Position numbers and translations under genes: made by a program. Below are positions 32,941 through 43,648 of a stretch of 64,000 bases of DNA, one piece after another; positions within the stretch are counted from its first letter, which is position 1, and each line of letters starts with the position of its first letter. Under the pieces are notes generated by a model, which was given only the letters and a program-made list of their open reading frames with translations, had not been told where the DNA came from and searched no databases. This DNA is from Agelas oroides (taxonomy: Eukaryota; Porifera; Demospongiae; Agelasida; Agelasidae), in NCBI GenBank assembly GCA_949130485.1, contig OX422184.1:12159996-12223995 (forward strand), given 5' to 3'.

Positions 32941-32950
32941 ATTTGTATGT

Positions 32951-33320
32951 TTCATGCATGTGAATGACTGAGGAAATGGCACATTTCATGTGTGAATGAC
33001 TGAGGAAAAGGCACGTTTCATGCATGTGAATGACTGAGGAAATGGCATATTTCATGTGTGAATGACTGAGGAAAAGGCACGTTTCATGCATGTGAATGAC
33101 TGCGGAAATGGCACGTTTTGTGAATGACTGCGGAAATGGCACATTTCATGCGTGTGAGTGACGTGGAAATGGCACATTTCATGCAAGTGAATGACTGCGG
33201 AAATGGCACATTTCATGCATGTGAATGACTGCGGAAATGGCACATTTCATGCATGTGAATGACTGCGGAAATGGCACATTTCATGCATGTGAATGACTGC
33301 GGAAATGGCTTGTTTCATGT
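32951..33320. repeat. Minisatellite of about 33-37 bp units, about eleven copies
   Basis: The unit reads TTTCATGCATGTGAATGACT then GCGGAAATGGCACA; variants have GAGG for GCGG and AAAAGG for AAATGG. The distal half is the most uniform, suggesting recent expansion there. Units are contiguous with no unique spacers. Confidence 0.85.
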
Positions 33321-33936
33321 GTGGTGAACAATGGGGGAAATGAGAGTTTCTTATGTGATTGATGGAATCTGTCTAATAGGAAATGTTATATTTCATGCAC
33401 ATGTAGATAGCAGTACATGCCGCAAGTCTGTTTATAGGACAACTATAGGAAACTGTTCAGGAAATGGTGCCCTATCCAATAGCAGATCTCGTACAGGGAA
33501 CTCGCAACTTTCCTGAAGAAGGGAGTCGTCAGGACTCCTTGCAGTATATGTGACCTATCCTAAATCTGTCCTGAAATAGGAAACATAACTTTTTTGCAGT
33601 GTAAATAATGTGCATTTGAGGGATTGTAGTTTACACGCATAGTACAATATTACTTTGGACAGAGTGAGTAGCTAGTGATCACAACAGTCACAGACTCATT
33701 GTGGCATCAACCTCAAAGGAGGCAAACAGTTCTGGTTTATAGTTTTTTTCTTTTGTTTTAAGTCGATCTAAGCTTATCTTCAAAGTTCCGACCACCACAT
33801 GAGGGGTTCCGCCAGGCCACATCTTAACTAACTTATTATAAACTGATTATTGTATGCCAATCCCGACAGGAAATGGGGTAAATCCCCAACCCAATTTACG
33901 GACAGTGAACGGTTGACTGAGTCACTGTCGTTTTTT
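33321..33936. other. No gene seen
   Basis: No motif recognised. Confidence 0.5.
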
Positions 33937-34079
33937 TTTCGCTCTTTATTTTCTCTTTATTTCTCACCTTTTTCTCTGACCTTGACTTAGGTTTATGGTC
34001 TGACTGTTAGGTCTGCAGCAGGTTAAAAATCTGAGCCTCATGCGCCTTGCACTCGCCGCACCCCCCCCCCCCCCCCCCC
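33937..34079. repeat. Diverged copy of the 18.2-kb satellite unit with poly-C end
   Basis: Shares CTCTTTATTTTCTCTTTATT, TGGTCTGACTGTTAGGTCTG and GTTAAAAATCTGAGCC with 18177-18475, and again ends ...CTCGCCGCA followed by a C tract (34061-34079) and AGGAA. Confidence 0.8.
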
Positions 34080-34347
34080 AGGAAAACTGTTGATTTCAGA
34101 CCTTCTGAGACCATTTGTGGTGCTGTTTTGGGGTGAAATAGGTTTGACGACCTGCTGCCAAATCTAGTGATTATGAGAAAAAATAAATGTTCACTATATT
34201 TGAAAGTGTGGCTCTGTTTCGCTCCGCAGAGGCTGCACAGCAGCTTTGACCACTTTCCTACAAACCAGCAAGAGAATTTTTGAACAAAGGAACACTACTC
34301 ACCATTGTCTTATACAGTGTAGCTTTGTATTCAAAACTACTGCACTT

Positions 34348-34523
34348 CAAGTGCACATGTTCAATCAATATGAGAGCGCTTTCTGGTAGCTAAAATTTCT
34401 TTTTTTTTTCCCGCCCCTCAATGCTCTATCAACTTCCCATTTGGCTTCTGCTTTTTCCACATGAACAACTTCTTGAACCTCTTCTGGGGACAGTTTGATT
34501 CGCTTCACACCAACGAGCTCTTC
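34348..34523 (-). CDS. Exon-like block, unknown
   Basis: The minus strand reads EELVGVKRIKLSPEEVQEVV, then HVEKAEAKWEVDRALRG and stops after a lysine-rich stretch and SYQKALSY. It is compositionally protein-like (amphipathic helix pattern), about 58 codons. No splice acceptor is obvious and I recognise no family. Confidence 0.25.
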
Positions 34524-34996
34524 GGGTTAGTCTCATTTTTGCCTACTCTCATTTCACCTACTCTCATTTCACCAAACAACTTACTTCCTAATGTCTTAAG
34601 ACACATTCGATTTTAGCTTGTGTATCTGCCAGCAGACAAGTGTTCCCTCCGTTTTGACTGGATTTGTGCCACATTGCACTCGATATACCTACCTTCGACT
34701 CAACCATCCACAATTTACTGACTCTACCACGTTCAAGTCGATCCTTCAACAATGAAGTCAATAGCCTAGCTTAGCCACTGCCACTTGACCACACCCACTG
34801 GGCATGTGCAGTAACACAAGGCATGCCTCATGCTAGTCATGTCTTTTTTTTTTGGTTTACTTTGTCCACTGTTACTGTCTGCTTTTCATAGCTTCCCTAT
34901 TCACTCCCTGAGATGATGAGTGAGGCTGACGAGTTTGTGGACCAGCCTGGCTGGCCTCTGGATCAATTCTTATTGCATACCAAGGAGTGGTGTTTA

Positions 34997-35088
34997 TTAA
35001 CCCTTAAACTGCGGATGTCGCATATTTGCGAAGCGCGCGGGCATCCGCTAATTGCGGCTGTCGCAATTCTGCGACAAAGTAACCATGT
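34997..35088. mobile_element. TTAA-starting GC-rich hairpin repeat (copy of 12009-12087, inverted)
   Basis: Starts TTAACCCTTAAACTGCGGAT and contains GCGGGCATCCGCTAATTGCG and GTCGCAATTCTGCGACAAAG. It equals the reverse complement of 12009-12089 with a few changes. TTAACCC starts are also seen in the element at 59320. Its far end was not identified, so it may be a truncated TTAA-type MITE. Confidence 0.55.
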
Positions 35089-35599
35089 CGCACTTAACGC
35101 GCAAAGCTAGTAAGCTTAGTGTAACTTTGGGGTAATCCCTGACAGTTTAGTACTAACAAGTCTAATAAGTCACCTTTCCACTTACATCACTATTCAGTAA
35201 AGCCAGGAAGGGGCGGTACAAGTTCGTGAGTGACCCTTGGTTTTGACAATGGCTGCCAAACACGAAGCTTTCTCTCGAAGAGAGGAAGCAAACGGCCTCC
35301 AGTTTCACTTCCGATGGAAGTGTTACCTTCAAATAACTACACAAATGATGCAACGGTTACTGCCCTGGGCTAGCTAAGAAAAAATGTTCAATCTTTAATA
35401 GTTGTTAAATTATTCCACCTGATACGCATATCATACCAATAGTCATACTTCTCACAGCTGAAGGAGCTTGGTGTTAAATCGAGTGGGAGGGGACAGAGCT
35501 GAGGAGGAAGTGCAAGGAGTCGGAACATGGTACTGTATACATTAATCTTAACCCTTTAACCAGGATGATGCTTTTTGGCGTCATCTGATTTTGGCCACG
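35089..35599. other. No gene seen; TTAACCC end-like site
   Basis: At about 35549 TTAACCCTTTAACCAGGATG resembles a TTAA-type element end; a similar sequence lies inverted at about 54552-54575 (CATCATTCTGGTATAAAGGG then TTAA). Confidence 0.35.
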
Positions 35600-36149
35600 T
35601 TATCAGTTGATGCAATCCATTTTAAAGATAGGTTTTGCACTAAAAAAGGTGGGATACGGGGAGATGGGCGGGCATATTCAAGACAGGGCACGACTGTTGA
35701 AAGCTTGTTAATGAATGGGTCCCCCAGCCCTCGGCTCATTTGCTCTGCTCATACTGCTGCTATGTAGAGTCTGATTGTTGCAAAATAGCACAGTGTTAGT
35801 TGTGTGGTTGGGAATGGAGTCATGGAATACTTCCTGCGAAATGACGTGTAGCGCTTTGTCCCTGTAGCATATGCTCGTTTTGTTGCTGGGGAGAGTGCTG
35901 CTCTATGTAGCTGTTGCATTCTGAGTGTCAGAGCTTTGTCAGCCAGGCAGGGATGCATGTTGCTTCTGTGTCTGCTTGTGCTGCAATCAGCTTGAAGTGA
36001 TGTACCTGTTGGTGGGAGAGAGCATCAGCGATTTGGTTATCTGCCCCTGGGAGGTGTTTTAAAGAGATATTAAAGCTATTCTTAGCAGCCAGAAAAAACA
36101 GTGTGCGGCATAGCTGAGCTAGTGCCGAGTTTTTTGGACGTTTTGCTTG
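35600..36149 (-). pseudogene. DIRS/Ngaro-type relic: RNase H end and tyrosine recombinase
   Basis: The minus strand from 36149 reads KRPKNSALAQLCRTLFFLAA, KNSFNISLKHLPGADNQIAD and ALSHQQVHHFK, the C-terminal part of a DIRS/Ngaro RNase H. After a frameshift near 35945 it reads LHRAALSPATKRAYATGTKR and LTLCYFAT...IRLYIAAV, the N-terminal core-binding domain of the tyrosine recombinase that these elements use instead of an integrase. A stop near 35752 is followed by RGLGDPFINKLSTV, still recognisable. The recombinase catalytic half is missing. Confidence 0.75.
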
Positions 36150-36324
36150 AGCTTATTTCAAAGGAGCATGGATCATGGGCACATGGTCAAAGGAGCAGCT
36201 CTCAAGGTTGATCCAATGGAAAGAACTTTTTGCAATCATTGCAGCAGTGGCCACATGGGGCAACCAATGGCAGAGGAAGAAGATAATAGTCTACTGTGAC
36301 AATCAGGCAATTGTTCACGTGTGG
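36150..36324 (+). pseudogene. Inverted segment of the DIRS/Ngaro RNase H
   Basis: On the plus strand it reads AYFKGAWIMGTWSKEQLSR, LIQWKELFAIIAAVATWGNQ and IIVYCDNQAIVHVW. These RNase H blocks (including the E of WKEL and the D of CDNQ) belong exactly between FTDASGTLGFGA on the minus strand (ending about 36325) and KRPKNSALAQ on the minus strand (starting about 36149). So this 175-bp piece has been turned around in place. Both breakpoints are resolved to within a few bases. Confidence 0.8.
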
Positions 36325-36450
36325 CACCGAAGCCCAGTGTACCAGATGCATCCGTGAATAGGTTCAGGTCTGCTGCGGTTTGCCAATCTGCTTGGAGCAT
36401 CAGACTGACTCTATTCCATGATGAAGATGAACTACCAACACAGTAACCGT
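36325..36450 (-). pseudogene. DIRS/Ngaro RNase H N-terminal block
   Basis: The minus strand reads LQADWQTAADLNLFTDASGT then LGFGA. The D of TDASG is the first RNase H active-site acid. It precedes the inverted segment in the element's reading direction. Nothing clearly retroelement-like is seen at higher coordinates. Confidence 0.75.
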
Positions 36451-36759
36451 TATGTTAGGTGCATACACAGAATGTAATGTAAACTTGGCAATGTTAGCTG
36501 TTCAGTCAAGGTCTTGGAATGGGTCTTCATCTGATTTATCGTCTTCTTCAACATCATCATGGTGTATTGTACACGTGCATACTGGTGCGCTGTAATAGGA
36601 ATACTCTATTTCCGGTGTCATGAAAAAAAAATCTGTGTTATTAAATTTTATGTCAAAAAAAATACCGTTTTTAAACAATGCGTGTGTAAAATACCGCGGT
36701 ATTCCCAGTCTATTAATCACTTCACATCATTAGTCACTTAATACCCACCTGGAACTCAC

Positions 36760-37030
36760 ATGTTCTATCTCCTCACTGCTAATGGGTTTGTTCTCTTTCA
36801 GAACAAGATGAGATTTGTAGCACGTGGTATATATTTCCCCCTAAAACCCTGTGCTCTCTTTGAGGTGTTTTTGAATAACATCCAGTTTTGGGCATGGACG
36901 GTGGTTATTCCCTTTCAATCGTACACCACATGTTGCACATTCCCTCCGCTGTAGTGCAAAGTGTGTTATGAATCTCACAACACGCTTTGAGCGGTATGAT
37001 TGAAGTACTTGTTCTTGCTTCCGCATTATT
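36760..37030 (-). pseudogene. Cysteine-rich zinc-finger-like transposon fragment
   Basis: The minus strand reads VVRFITHFALQRRECATCGV, RPCPKLDVIQKHLKESTGF, a stop, then in the same frame GEIYTTCYKSHLVLKENKPI. The CxxC...H...CP...HLxExTGF...C.TCYKSHL arrangement resembles a zinc-binding N-terminal region seen in several unnamed invertebrate transposon proteins. I cannot place it in a superfamily. One stop and a small deletion mark it as decayed. Confidence 0.4.
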
Positions 37031-37640
37031 CCAATAAACGCTGCTGTGTGATTTCATTGGCCACTCCACGCTTCTGGAGCTAGCCCAAGGATTTTGACTT
37101 ATGACACCAGACCCCTTCCGTATGGGCCTGTTCATTCTTTCATGCAGATGGTGACAACAGTTGACTACTGTAGCAATGGCACAGCTCACAGATCAAATTT
37201 TTGTCTTGTTCAGAGAATGACAGCTGTCTTCTACTGCTCGTTTTTGCCATTTTTGATTATCAATAATACATTTATTTTTTTATGAAACAATCAAAGTCCA
37301 GTATTTGCTTACCTTCTCACTGCTGGCATATAAAGTGCAGGCTGCAGCCGCCGGAAGGAGCTTCAACCGCACGTGTTGCATAAATTTGCATTTAATATTA
37401 CCATGTTTTTAAAGTGGCTATAACTTTTTAAAGCTGGAACAGGCATGATCAAACTTATTATAACCTGAGTTTGGTTAGCGCAACGACTGTGAATATATAA
37501 TGAGAATTAATAGTGTCCGTAACTTCATACAGGAAGTTTAGCTTCCGCTGCAAATAAAATTGTATGGGCGGAATGGACTTCCGTTCCGTTGGCGACACGG
37601 CTGTGCAAAGAACTTGCAAGATTTCTTGTTGCAAGAAATT
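37031..37640. other. No gene seen
   Basis: No motif recognised. Confidence 0.5.
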
Positions 37641-37940
37641 GAAGTTTCTTGCTGATAATCTTGCATGACTGACAAGAATCTTGCAAGAAATTTGGCCACT
37701 TTCTCACTGTTATTCTTCCAACATGTGCCTATTATTCATTCCATGTCTGTCAATGTTCTCATAATAATGGACATGAATTGCACAGGCAGAATCTTGCACT
37801 GCCAATTATATAGAAAAATCTTGAAGCATACTGCAAGATTTTGGCAAGAATAACATGCAAGAAAAATGCAAGATGTGCAAGAAAAGTTTAGAATTGCAGA
37901 AAAGAATTGACAGACATGGAATGAATAATAGGCACATGTT
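37641..37940. repeat. 34-bp perfect inverted repeat within a TTGCAAGAA-rich block
   Basis: ACATGTGCCTATTATTCATT plus CCATGTCTGTCAAT at 37721-37754 is repeated as a perfect inverted copy at 37906-37939, with 151 bp between. In and around it TGCAAGA-type motifs occur about ten times in both orientations (for example 37607-37690 and 37822-37885). Perfect arms point to a recent event. Confidence 0.8.
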
Positions 37941-39329
37941 TGATTTATACGTAGTATCAAATGTCTTCGTGTAGTCTCCTACACCTGCATACAACACAAA
38001 TGAAACAAAGATAATATAGTTTGTTACTGTACAGGCTGATACCGTAATGCTGCGGCATCTGAAACATGTCATCAGGAATGCCTCCAGGACATGATGCATA
38101 TGTAGTGGGACGAATACGATGTGAATTCCACTGCTTTACAAACTCATTAATATCTCTTATCAGAGGAGGTACAATGGAAAATGCCAATGCATAGCTGTAG
38201 AAGAGGTAATACATTATGATCGAGGAGTCAAATGTGTACCAACATGTCAATCATGTAGTGCAGTACATGTTTGCTCCAGCAACACTTGACATACATGTAT
38301 GGAGCTCATCTTGGGGGTCAATCTCTGAAATTGGTGACACCAGACAGGTCTACACTTTACAGTAAGTAGTAGCGAATCACAACAGCACGATCATGGTTGG
38401 TAGGTGTCACTTGCATCCATAAAATTTTACGAGATAATCTATCGAAATTAATGGATAATGTTCCAAACAGCAATACATCCTCTATGGTATACAAAGAAAA
38501 GTGCACCTATTGCACCAAAGAAAAGATTAGTTTCTACACTAAGCAGGAAGGAAATACGTGAAAGACATTACACACAAATGAACACACGTCATATGTGTAA
38601 TATACACTATGATCTTACTGATTAAAGAACCTCAACCTAAAGGAAGTAATTTAAAACCACACACATCCTAAACATAAAAATGAAACACAAAGAATATCAA
38701 AGATAGCACATACGATCCTGCAAGTAGTAGTTCACCACTTATGAAACAAGTCCAATCTCTTACAGTGTTTCTTCATTTGGAGAACAACCCTGTCTTAACC
38801 CCAGACGCTTAAATTTTTGCTGAACCACATGAAGTAGAAATCAAGCGCACTGTCATTAGCCAAAGCAGCAATTACTGACACGTTTTCCTAAACCGCAAAT
38901 GAAATTAACTACTAACAATACAATCAAGTATGGTCATCTAGGTAAATTTCTGTGAACATGTTCACAATTAAGTCACTCCGCCCCAACACATAGGAAATTA
39001 TGGCAGCAGCAATGTATTTTCAAGTACTGGTTTACTTTTGCTACCAGAACACAATGGGTATATCCAAAGTCTGATGATTTACCTCCACTAACACACTTTG
39101 AACTGCTGTATAACTCCATTCATTATGACGGATGCTTGGTGCATTCACATCAGTGAGCTTGCTCTCAAATACTTCCTTATTCAGTGGCAGGAAGATCAAA
39201 AAGACCAGAAGAGATGGCAATTGCCTCTTTCAGTTCTTTGCTGTCAGAAAGTTGAGATATTCGTTGACATTTTCTAAGGATGCAGACGTTCACTGTAACA
39301 AAAAGATATAAAAATTTTTAAGGTAATGT
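37941..39329. other. No gene seen
   Basis: AT-rich; no coding motif or repeat recognised. Confidence 0.5.
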
Positions 39330-39835
39330 CTTGCCTAGGTAATGTTGCAGTGTGGGTACAAAGTTGATCAGGCACCAGACCAAACAATTCCGCAAACCAG
39401 AGGGCTGCCTCAGTGCAGAAGTGGCTCAGCTTTCGCCTCCTGTGCCGCTCTGATGACTCCTCGACTGTTTTCTCATGGTTCATCACTGCAGCCCTTTCCA
39501 TTTCCATTTTCACCATCGCTTCTTTTAAGGTGGTTATCTCCTGTCTGTCTGTCATCCCCACTAGTGTCACCACAGCTGCTGTTTAGAAGTGGGATATAAT
39601 CCCTCGGTTTGTGGACCACACTGAAACAAGAGTTGGTTTGACATGCTCAGGCTAAAAATAACCTCATTAGCTTCAGCTCTTTAACTCTCTCTTCCTCGTG
39701 GTCCGAAGAGCAAGCTCTTTCCCCTCTACCCTCACTTCCAAGTCTTCTTCTCTCAGATGTTTATGAGGCCGAACTCGTGCCCTTTTCTGCTTGCAGGCTC
39801 GTCGACATTAGAGGCTGTTGAACTCTCGGCCATTT
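39330..39835 (-). CDS. Possible two-part gene or transposon ORF, N-terminal region
   Basis: On the minus strand an ATG near 39833 starts MAESSTASNVDEPASRK; after a probable 1-nt shift in an A run it reads RARVRPHKHLREEDLEVRVE. A second block (39573-39340) reads TTLKEAMVKMEMERAAVMNH, SSERHRRRKLSHFCTEAALW and FAELFGLVPDQL. A charged coiled coil followed by RRRxLSxF..EALWFAExFGL is a pattern I associate with N-terminal regions of repeated invertebrate ORFs, but I cannot name the family. An intron between the blocks or a decayed frame would both fit. Confidence 0.4.
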
Positions 39836-39997
39836 TGCACACGAAACTGTACCACTGTCTAAAGAGAAATCTAACCCACCAGTAGGCATGCTTCATGATT
39901 GTAAACTATTACAAGTTTAACATCAACTGTGTGACTGGCTTGGCTAGCTAGCCATGCTTCCACTTGTGAATGACCCCTCCCATAGACAAGCTGTCCT

Positions 39998-40300
39998 GTA
40001 CAAAATGCCGTTCTTTGCAACGGAAAGCAACCACAGAGTGTTGTAAATGGCTTTTATTGACCAGGGTGAAGTAGATCTCCGCACCTGATAAGCATCAGTT
40101 TCGCTCTAAAATGACGGTGAGTGCTCAACTGTTTTCGAGATATCGTTGAAGAATAATGAAAATGGCACTTTCACTACCTCACACTTTTGCGTTTAGCTGT
40201 CTTCCGTGAGGCTTTTTGGCAACTATATGAGTCTTGCTGATCACAAAGGCACTCAAAGATGAAGGCTGGGAACTTAAATAAGCTTTTAATGTATTGAGTC
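39998..40300 (-). mobile_element. Dispersed repeat family A, near-full copy
   Basis: The reverse complement matches 62215-62345 plus 62600-62780: AAAAGCTTATTTAAG, TTTGAGTGCCTTTGTGATCA, GACAGCTAAACGCAAAAGTG, TTCAACGATATCTCG, ACTGATGCTTATCA, ACCCTGGTCAATAAAAGCCA. It lacks the solo LTR present in the 62-kb copy and so shows the empty site. Non-coding. Confidence 0.75.
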
Positions 40301-43300
40301 TCTGATAGTACAGCCTCACACCATGGGCTAGCTGTTGCTTTGGATTCTGCCACAAGCTAACCCTTTGAAGTTGCTTGCTGGGCTTCAGTATATCGGAGGG
40401 TGTGCTAAATAGGTCAGTAAAGGTGTAATGAATAAAGCTAGGTGGCTTGTGGCAAGGAATTTCTTCCTAGCTACATACAGGTTGCTATTGACACTGAAAA
40501 GCCAAATCCAGGGTGGGTTATGACTGCATGTATCCTAGGTGACGTATGTACAATTAGGTATTGTAGAACGGGTTTCAAAGACCAAATTGCATATGGGCAT
40601 ACTGGGAATTGCCTATGCGAGTCTCCCAACATCATCGTGATCACCGATTCTTGGTTGGGTCCAGTAGTTCATGGTTATGGTGTTGACAGAGATAGACACA
40701 GAACACAAAACTTTTCTAACCTGGTCTTGGTGTGGGGCATTTAGAGACAAAATCGTAAGGTGGCGGAGCTCAGAACAGCAAAATGAAGAAACTGCTGGAA
40801 GACAATTCACCAGGATGATTGTAATTGTTGACAACTGAGACATGAATGTTCCTCAAGGTAAAAGGTGGTGTCAGTTACATGAGCTTGGGGTGTTTGTTGA
40901 CTTGGTCAATTTTTGGACAAACTGGAACCAGTCTGATGTATATCGCAATCGAAACTGCTTTACACGTCCCAGTACCTTGCATTTCCTAGTGCTATTTCAC
41001 ATGAACAGCTGCAGCTGCCATGTAGCCGTTACAACCCCTATCCAGCTTATTATAACAGTCGGATTAATTACCTGAGGAGAGGTGCTAGCAACACTATCAG
41101 TAACCAGAAGTTGCTTTCCCAGCCTGTTACATGACCTAATACTGCAAGACATGCACTTCTTTGCTGAGTCATGTCAAAGCCATGTTGTGGTTTGTCATCA
41201 CTAATTCTTGATTGACCATCCTAGCTACAGTTTCCTAAAGCTGCGAGTAGGCTATTCTTTAGTCGGACCAGCTGCAGCACAGAAAACTATACTGACAACT
41301 GTCAGACCATCCTAGCTACAGTTTCCTAAAGCTGTGAGTAGGCTATTCTTTAGTGTTAGCTATACGTAGGTGGCTGAATGCAGCGGCTGTCCTACGTGGT
41401 GTTCAAAAACCTTGCACACTACTACGGGAAAGGACCGTGCCAGCCATGCGTCCTGCCTACTGGCTAGCTTCGTTCCCAGGCCTTCTATCACAGCCAACGC
41501 AGTGGAAGGCCTGATAAAACTCCTATGTATTGAGCAAAGTAACCGCACCCCAAGATGCTCACGGAAGGTTAGTGCTGCAGGTTTACCTTGGCTCGAACAC
41601 TTGAGTTCAGTGCTATACGTAGGTAAAATCTTTGCTAGTAGGCTTTAGGAAAAAAAGTTCACTGCTACTTAGCAGGGTCTCAATACTTTCACGTCGTTTC
41701 ATGCCCCCTCACGTGGTATGTGTGGGTGGAGCATGCATTGCGCATGAGTAGTGTAGTATGGCACTTGTATGATGGTTGAGCGGTACACATTAGACGGAGA
41801 AGTGTGCATGGTCCTTCGAAATTGCTTGTGGTGTAATGGTTAGGGCTCAGTATACAGGTTAGGGTTAGGGCTAGGGCCAGGAAATGGGTTTTATTCCTTT
41901 TTTTTTCTGCTTTAAAATGTGACGAACACCTTATGCGATGCCACTTGTGGCAATGTGGTGTAAGTGCGACGTAATGCGGCTTTCACCCTGCACCTGGGTC
42001 ATGTGACAGGGGACATGAAACAGCGTGAAAGTAATGTGACCCAGCCCGAAGCACGGTAGCGCGCTCAATACACGCAATGATTTTATACGTAGGTATATTG
42101 AACGTGTGACGTCACGTTTCGGGAGTCGCTGTGAGGGGTGACAGTGGTGTAGCTGGTGAAGGGAGAGTTGTTGGTGTAGCAAAGTTTCATTCCTGGGGTA
42201 AGTGCACCATGCCATTAACGAATATCAACTCAGATAGACGTCTGGCGGGGTGGTACTTCCGGTCTATGCTAAAGAACGCTACGATACCGCCTTAACTACT
42301 CGACGGTCCATATTGAGCAGCCCTTGGTGACGCTCCTTGTGTTCAGAAAGGCGCTCATAGTTGCACCGAAGCGACGCTCACAAGCTCCTGGTGACACAAA
42401 GTCAATGCAGTGCAGCTAAAACCGTACAGACAATAATTATTGAATACATGACAAATGCTACTAAAAACTGATTTCACAAACCAAACTTTGTCTATTGTCA
42501 AACTAATCACATTACTGTATAATTTTAGTATAAAACGATGTAAAATAAACAAAGTTGACTTTGCTTACATCACTAATCATAATTATACTTATTTAGTGTG
42601 TGCCTAACAACCAGAGTTTACGGTATTTGTTTTTTCCGATGTTGCATTTTTTCTGCAAAGAAATGTTATTTTAAGCAAAGTAGTAGAGAGTCAAATGTTT
42701 TGTTATTTTATTATGCCCCCTAACCCTTTTCCACCTCACATTCACTTGACGTCATTCACATGATGTGTTTTCAACACGTTGAGATGGATGAGTTTTATGT
42801 GACACACATAAAAATATAAGTTGAACTGCATGTTGCAGAGAGGCGGCTCTCTGGCTAACTCTTAGTAATTATTTATATCTTTGCAAAGTTAAATTACAGC
42901 GTGTGTCTTCATCGGAAAAAAAAAATAATAATAGGTAGGGAGCAAATATAAGTTGGTCAGATGTCAATGATCAACCTGTCACAACTTCAACTTCCCTCCT
43001 TGCTTACAATACCATATTATGCTAACGCATGCCAAGTCACCATGAGACTTGGCCAGGCAATATTCAGTTGTGAATAGACCCACAAAGTGCTAATGGTAGA
43101 CTGAATACTGACATAAGGTGATAATTGTCACCACAAACTGCAATATCAACTTACCAAAATGAACACAGATGTTCTGCTGCAAGAGTTCTTCACCAAATCA
43201 AGCAGTGGAGAAGTCACAAAACACCTGGTTAGTTGCTGTCTTGTAGTGGCCTGCAGAACTGAAGCACCACCCTCCCTCCCAGTCCAACTACGGTAGATTC

Positions 43301-43463
43301 TCCATCTGATGGCCTCCCAACATATATAGGCATTTGAGTCATGGCATGTTGTCAAAGAAAAGATTGCTCTCAATGATGATAAAGAAAACCAATTCACTGG
43401 AGAAAAAGCAATGAGGTGAGCATGGCCCACCCTGAATCTAGTCAACACCAACTTTCAGCAAAA
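40301..43463. other. No gene seen; small repeats
   Basis: 41214-41261 and 41305-41352 share ATCCTAGCTACAGTTTCCTA then AAGCTG.GAGTAGGCTATTC (91-bp period). A short telomere-like stretch lies at about 41858-41877. No coding motif was recognised. Confidence 0.45.
41214..41361. repeat. Two-copy direct repeat, 91-bp period
   Basis: About 48 bp, GACCATCCTAGCTACAGTTT through TAGGCTATTCTTTAGT, occurs twice with one mismatch. Confidence 0.7.
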
Positions 43464-43648
43464 TCACAAGTTTGAAGAACTAACAGTTCTGGATTGTTTT
43501 TTAGCTAACCTTGGCATATATCTGGATGAAACTCAACAAGAACTATGTGATAAGACAGGCACATGGGTGACAATTTGTCGTGAAGTCAAAAAGATTGGAC
43601 TTACCAGAAAAAAGGTGAGGAGAATAGCAAGCAACTCAGAGGAGTGAC
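43464..43648 (+). pseudogene. IS630/Tc1-like transposase HTH fragment
   Basis: The plus strand reads EELTVLDCFLANLGIYLDET, QQELCDKTGTWVTICREVKK and IGLTRKKVRRIA, then stops. The pattern xPGIYLxExQxEL...TGxxVSxxTICRxLxxxGLTRKKxxxxA is the second helix-turn-helix of IS630/Tc1-type transposases. One serine-threonine position is deleted before ICRE. The DDE core is absent. Confidence 0.65.

Noticed and set aside
32951-33320. Regular repeats of about 35 bp, resembling a CRISPR array
   Set aside because: Units are contiguous with no unique spacers and the setting is eukaryotic; it is a minisatellite.
41858-41877. TTAGGG repeats suggesting a telomere
   Set aside because: Only two or three imperfect units in ordinary sequence; too short to call an interstitial telomere.
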